Positions 62,116 through 64,000 of a DNA stretch of 64,000 nt are shown one piece after another. Numbering within the stretch: the stretch's first letter is position 1; each line of letters starts with the position of its first letter. Location of the stretch: assembly GCA_963210315.1 (NCBI GenBank), contig OY723307.1:1798001-1862000 (forward strand), written 5' to 3'. Under the pieces are notes generated by a model, which saw nothing but the letters and a program-made list of their open reading frames with translations, did no database searches and was not told where the DNA came from. The position numbers and the translations under genes were made by a program. The DNA is from Rhynchopus euleeides. Its lineage: Eukaryota; Euglenozoa; Diplonemea; Diplonemida; Diplonemidae.

Positions 62116-64000
62116 GGTTCAACACGAAGACATGCGGTGAATGCAACCAAATGTCGATGGTCATGGCAGATCAGGTTCAGGACACCTGCCCCCTCGCGAT
62201 CGCTAATTGCAGGTTTTTCCATTTCCCTTCTTGATCATTGATGTGCTAAAACCCGGGACAGATTCGAATGGCCAGCAGCTGGCGCCGCCACCTGAACATC
62301 TGGTCAGTAAGTTTGGCATCCATGTCGCTGTGTGGCCCTCCTGCTCCGGGCGACCACACCCGACAACGTGGTCCGCCTCCCCGATAGTCCCGCTGTCAGC
62401 GTGATCGTGTCTTGCCTTGAGTTTTCCGCCCCCCCCCCCCCTCCCCGCGTTATAACACACATTTCCAGCACCCCTGCATCTGCTGCTTTGTTGGAAGATG
62501 CCAAACCGAGAAATGGGACGAAAACATGACACACAGGAGGGTGTCTCGAGTGCTGACGGATTTCCATATTCTTCTGTCGAGAGGATGCCGGAAAGGTTGC
62601 TTGGCACCCGCCCTCCTTTGGCCGCTTTGTTAAAGTTCATTTTTTTTTTGCATTTTTTTTGCAGCAGTTTCTCTCGTGTCCCGCCACAGACACACTCGAC
62701 TGGCGCCTTCAAATACTATGTGCAGCGTGATGGCTCTGACACAACTTCTTTGACATGTCGATTATGCATGTCTGTTTATGAACGAAACATATTCCCCAGG
62801 CTTCCAGCAGTGAATGATGTTCAAAACCGGGTTTCCTCAACAGGCGCCTCGACCCCCTCCCCCCTCCCCTACATTACATCATCTTTCGTGTGCACACCAT
62901 GTTACTCTACCACAGCAGGACCTTCTGGCAACACCTGTTCTCCCCACGACACCGAGAGTCGTGTTCCTTCCGTCACACATCAACAATGGGCTATCTGGGT
63001 TCAGTCATCCAGGGATTTTTTAAATGTAACCTCATGTGGCGCTATGTGACCCGTTTTGTGGCCTTATTTTGTTCCTTTTGTTCAACCTGTGACCTTTTGT
63101 GACAACTCTGTTACTCTATAGTGTGAGAGACATGCTGGGGAAAATCTCCCTGCGACTCACCTGAACCCGGATAGCCATGAAAAGTATGGCAAGTTGGTGG
63201 TGTTGGCGAGGGGCGTCATGGGAAGGACCGCTCCAGGCTCCACGTTCCTCTCCAGTCAGAAGTGATTGGGTTCATCCCATGACGTCTCCTCAGGACTTTC
63301 TCGCCAGTCGTCCCATGTGTTGTGTGTCGCTTCCTCTCCTTTGACTCGTGTGCCCCGGGCCTGCCCCACCAGGGGCATTTTGATGCATGGCAGATGAAAA
63401 CTGTGCGGTGCCCTTCTCGGAGGGCCACCTCATCACGTCTGTCTCCTTTCCCTCCTGGCCCACACATTATCCACAGGATGACCCCCCCTCCCCCCCGCAC
63501 CAACTGAAGGCGATTGGCCACTCTGCCCCCTGGTCAAATTCTCTTCTCCTGCGCATCTCTCTGCCCGCATTGGGCAAAAATTCTGGTGCCAGTAACAGAT
63601 ACCTACTTATCTGTTCAATTCGTTCGTTGCTTTTTTGGGTAAGGGGGAGGAGAGGGGGGGAGGGCAGTGGGGGGGGTACACTATCGCTGTGTGTTGAAAT
63701 GTGCTCCGAACAAAGACAGGGGTGCCTTTATCCTGTGGCATGGTTTCGCAGTGACAAAGGCCCCCCAGAATTCTCACACTTCTGCTCTATGGCGTTGGCC
63801 CCCCCCCTTGCCCTCTTGATGGAGGGAGCACAAAGCGCCGGCGGTTCTGCCGGCATTTTTTGCGCGGATTTTTCTTGTGCTGTTTCTGATTTTTGGAACA
63901 CCGAGATAATCCGATACATCCAAACTTCTGCCCTCCCCTCCCCTCCCACCTCCCACCTCCTCCGCCTTTGCTTTCCCCCCCCCCTTTTGCCTTTTGATTT
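62116..64000. other. Intergenic, no gene recognised
   Basis: 3' flank of the isonitrile gene. Holds C and G homopolymers (about 62429-62440 and 63650-63677) and a T-rich tract ending TTTTGCAGCAG near 62640-62667 that resembles an acceptor, but no convincing coding sequence follows it within the window. Confidence 0.45.

Overview
The window looks like nuclear DNA of a GC-rich, repeat-laden free-living protist, most plausibly a euglenozoan and perhaps a diplonemid. This rests on four things. Every convincing gene lies on the + strand, as in a polycistronic directional gene cluster. Most genes are single-exon, separated by kilobases of non-coding DNA. Pyrimidine-rich tracts ending in AG precede several start codons, as at trans-splice acceptors. 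A few conventional GT-AG introns occur in transposon genes. The organism assignment is inference; no rRNA, spliced-leader gene or tRNA was found.

Host-type genes in order: four members of a cysteine-rich type I surface-protein family (2786-5587, 9249-10706, 46343-47896, 50020-52437); a small 83-aa protein (31769-32020); a secreted transglutaminase-elicitor-like enzyme with a CUB-like tail (34025-35941); a membrane receptor-type class III nucleotidyl cyclase (41626-45482) interrupted by a 960-bp inverted-repeat insertion; and an isonitrile synthase fused to a TauD-type Fe(II)/2-oxoglutarate oxygenase (60193-62115), preceded by a truncated copy (58363-59790) made by a 1,830-bp tandem duplication.

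Mobile DNA dominates the rest. Positions 12307-31755 behave as one 19.4-kb composite insertion. It is bounded by 15-bp inverted repeats TAGAGGAGGCATAGC and a 7-bp direct repeat TTTGCTG, and it splits the 5' leader of the 83-aa gene. It holds a 2.3-kb non-autonomous copy (12307-14595), a 9.9-kb apparently autonomous copy (21874-31755) and, between them, a mosaic of smaller inverted-repeat elements and tandem arrays. The autonomous copy encodes a predicted 1,894-aa protein with a hAT-like transposase region, a possible Josephin-like region and an OTU protease domain. A second TIR element (36488-39362) carries two genes without a recognised transposase. Between 54192 and 56041 three small TIR elements are nested inside one another.

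The most interesting candidates are: the isonitrile synthase-oxygenase fusion; the cyclase insertion, whose precise removal restores a 964-codon reading frame; the composite OTU-carrying transposon with its apparent switch of binding-site motif; and the mosaic surface-protein family.
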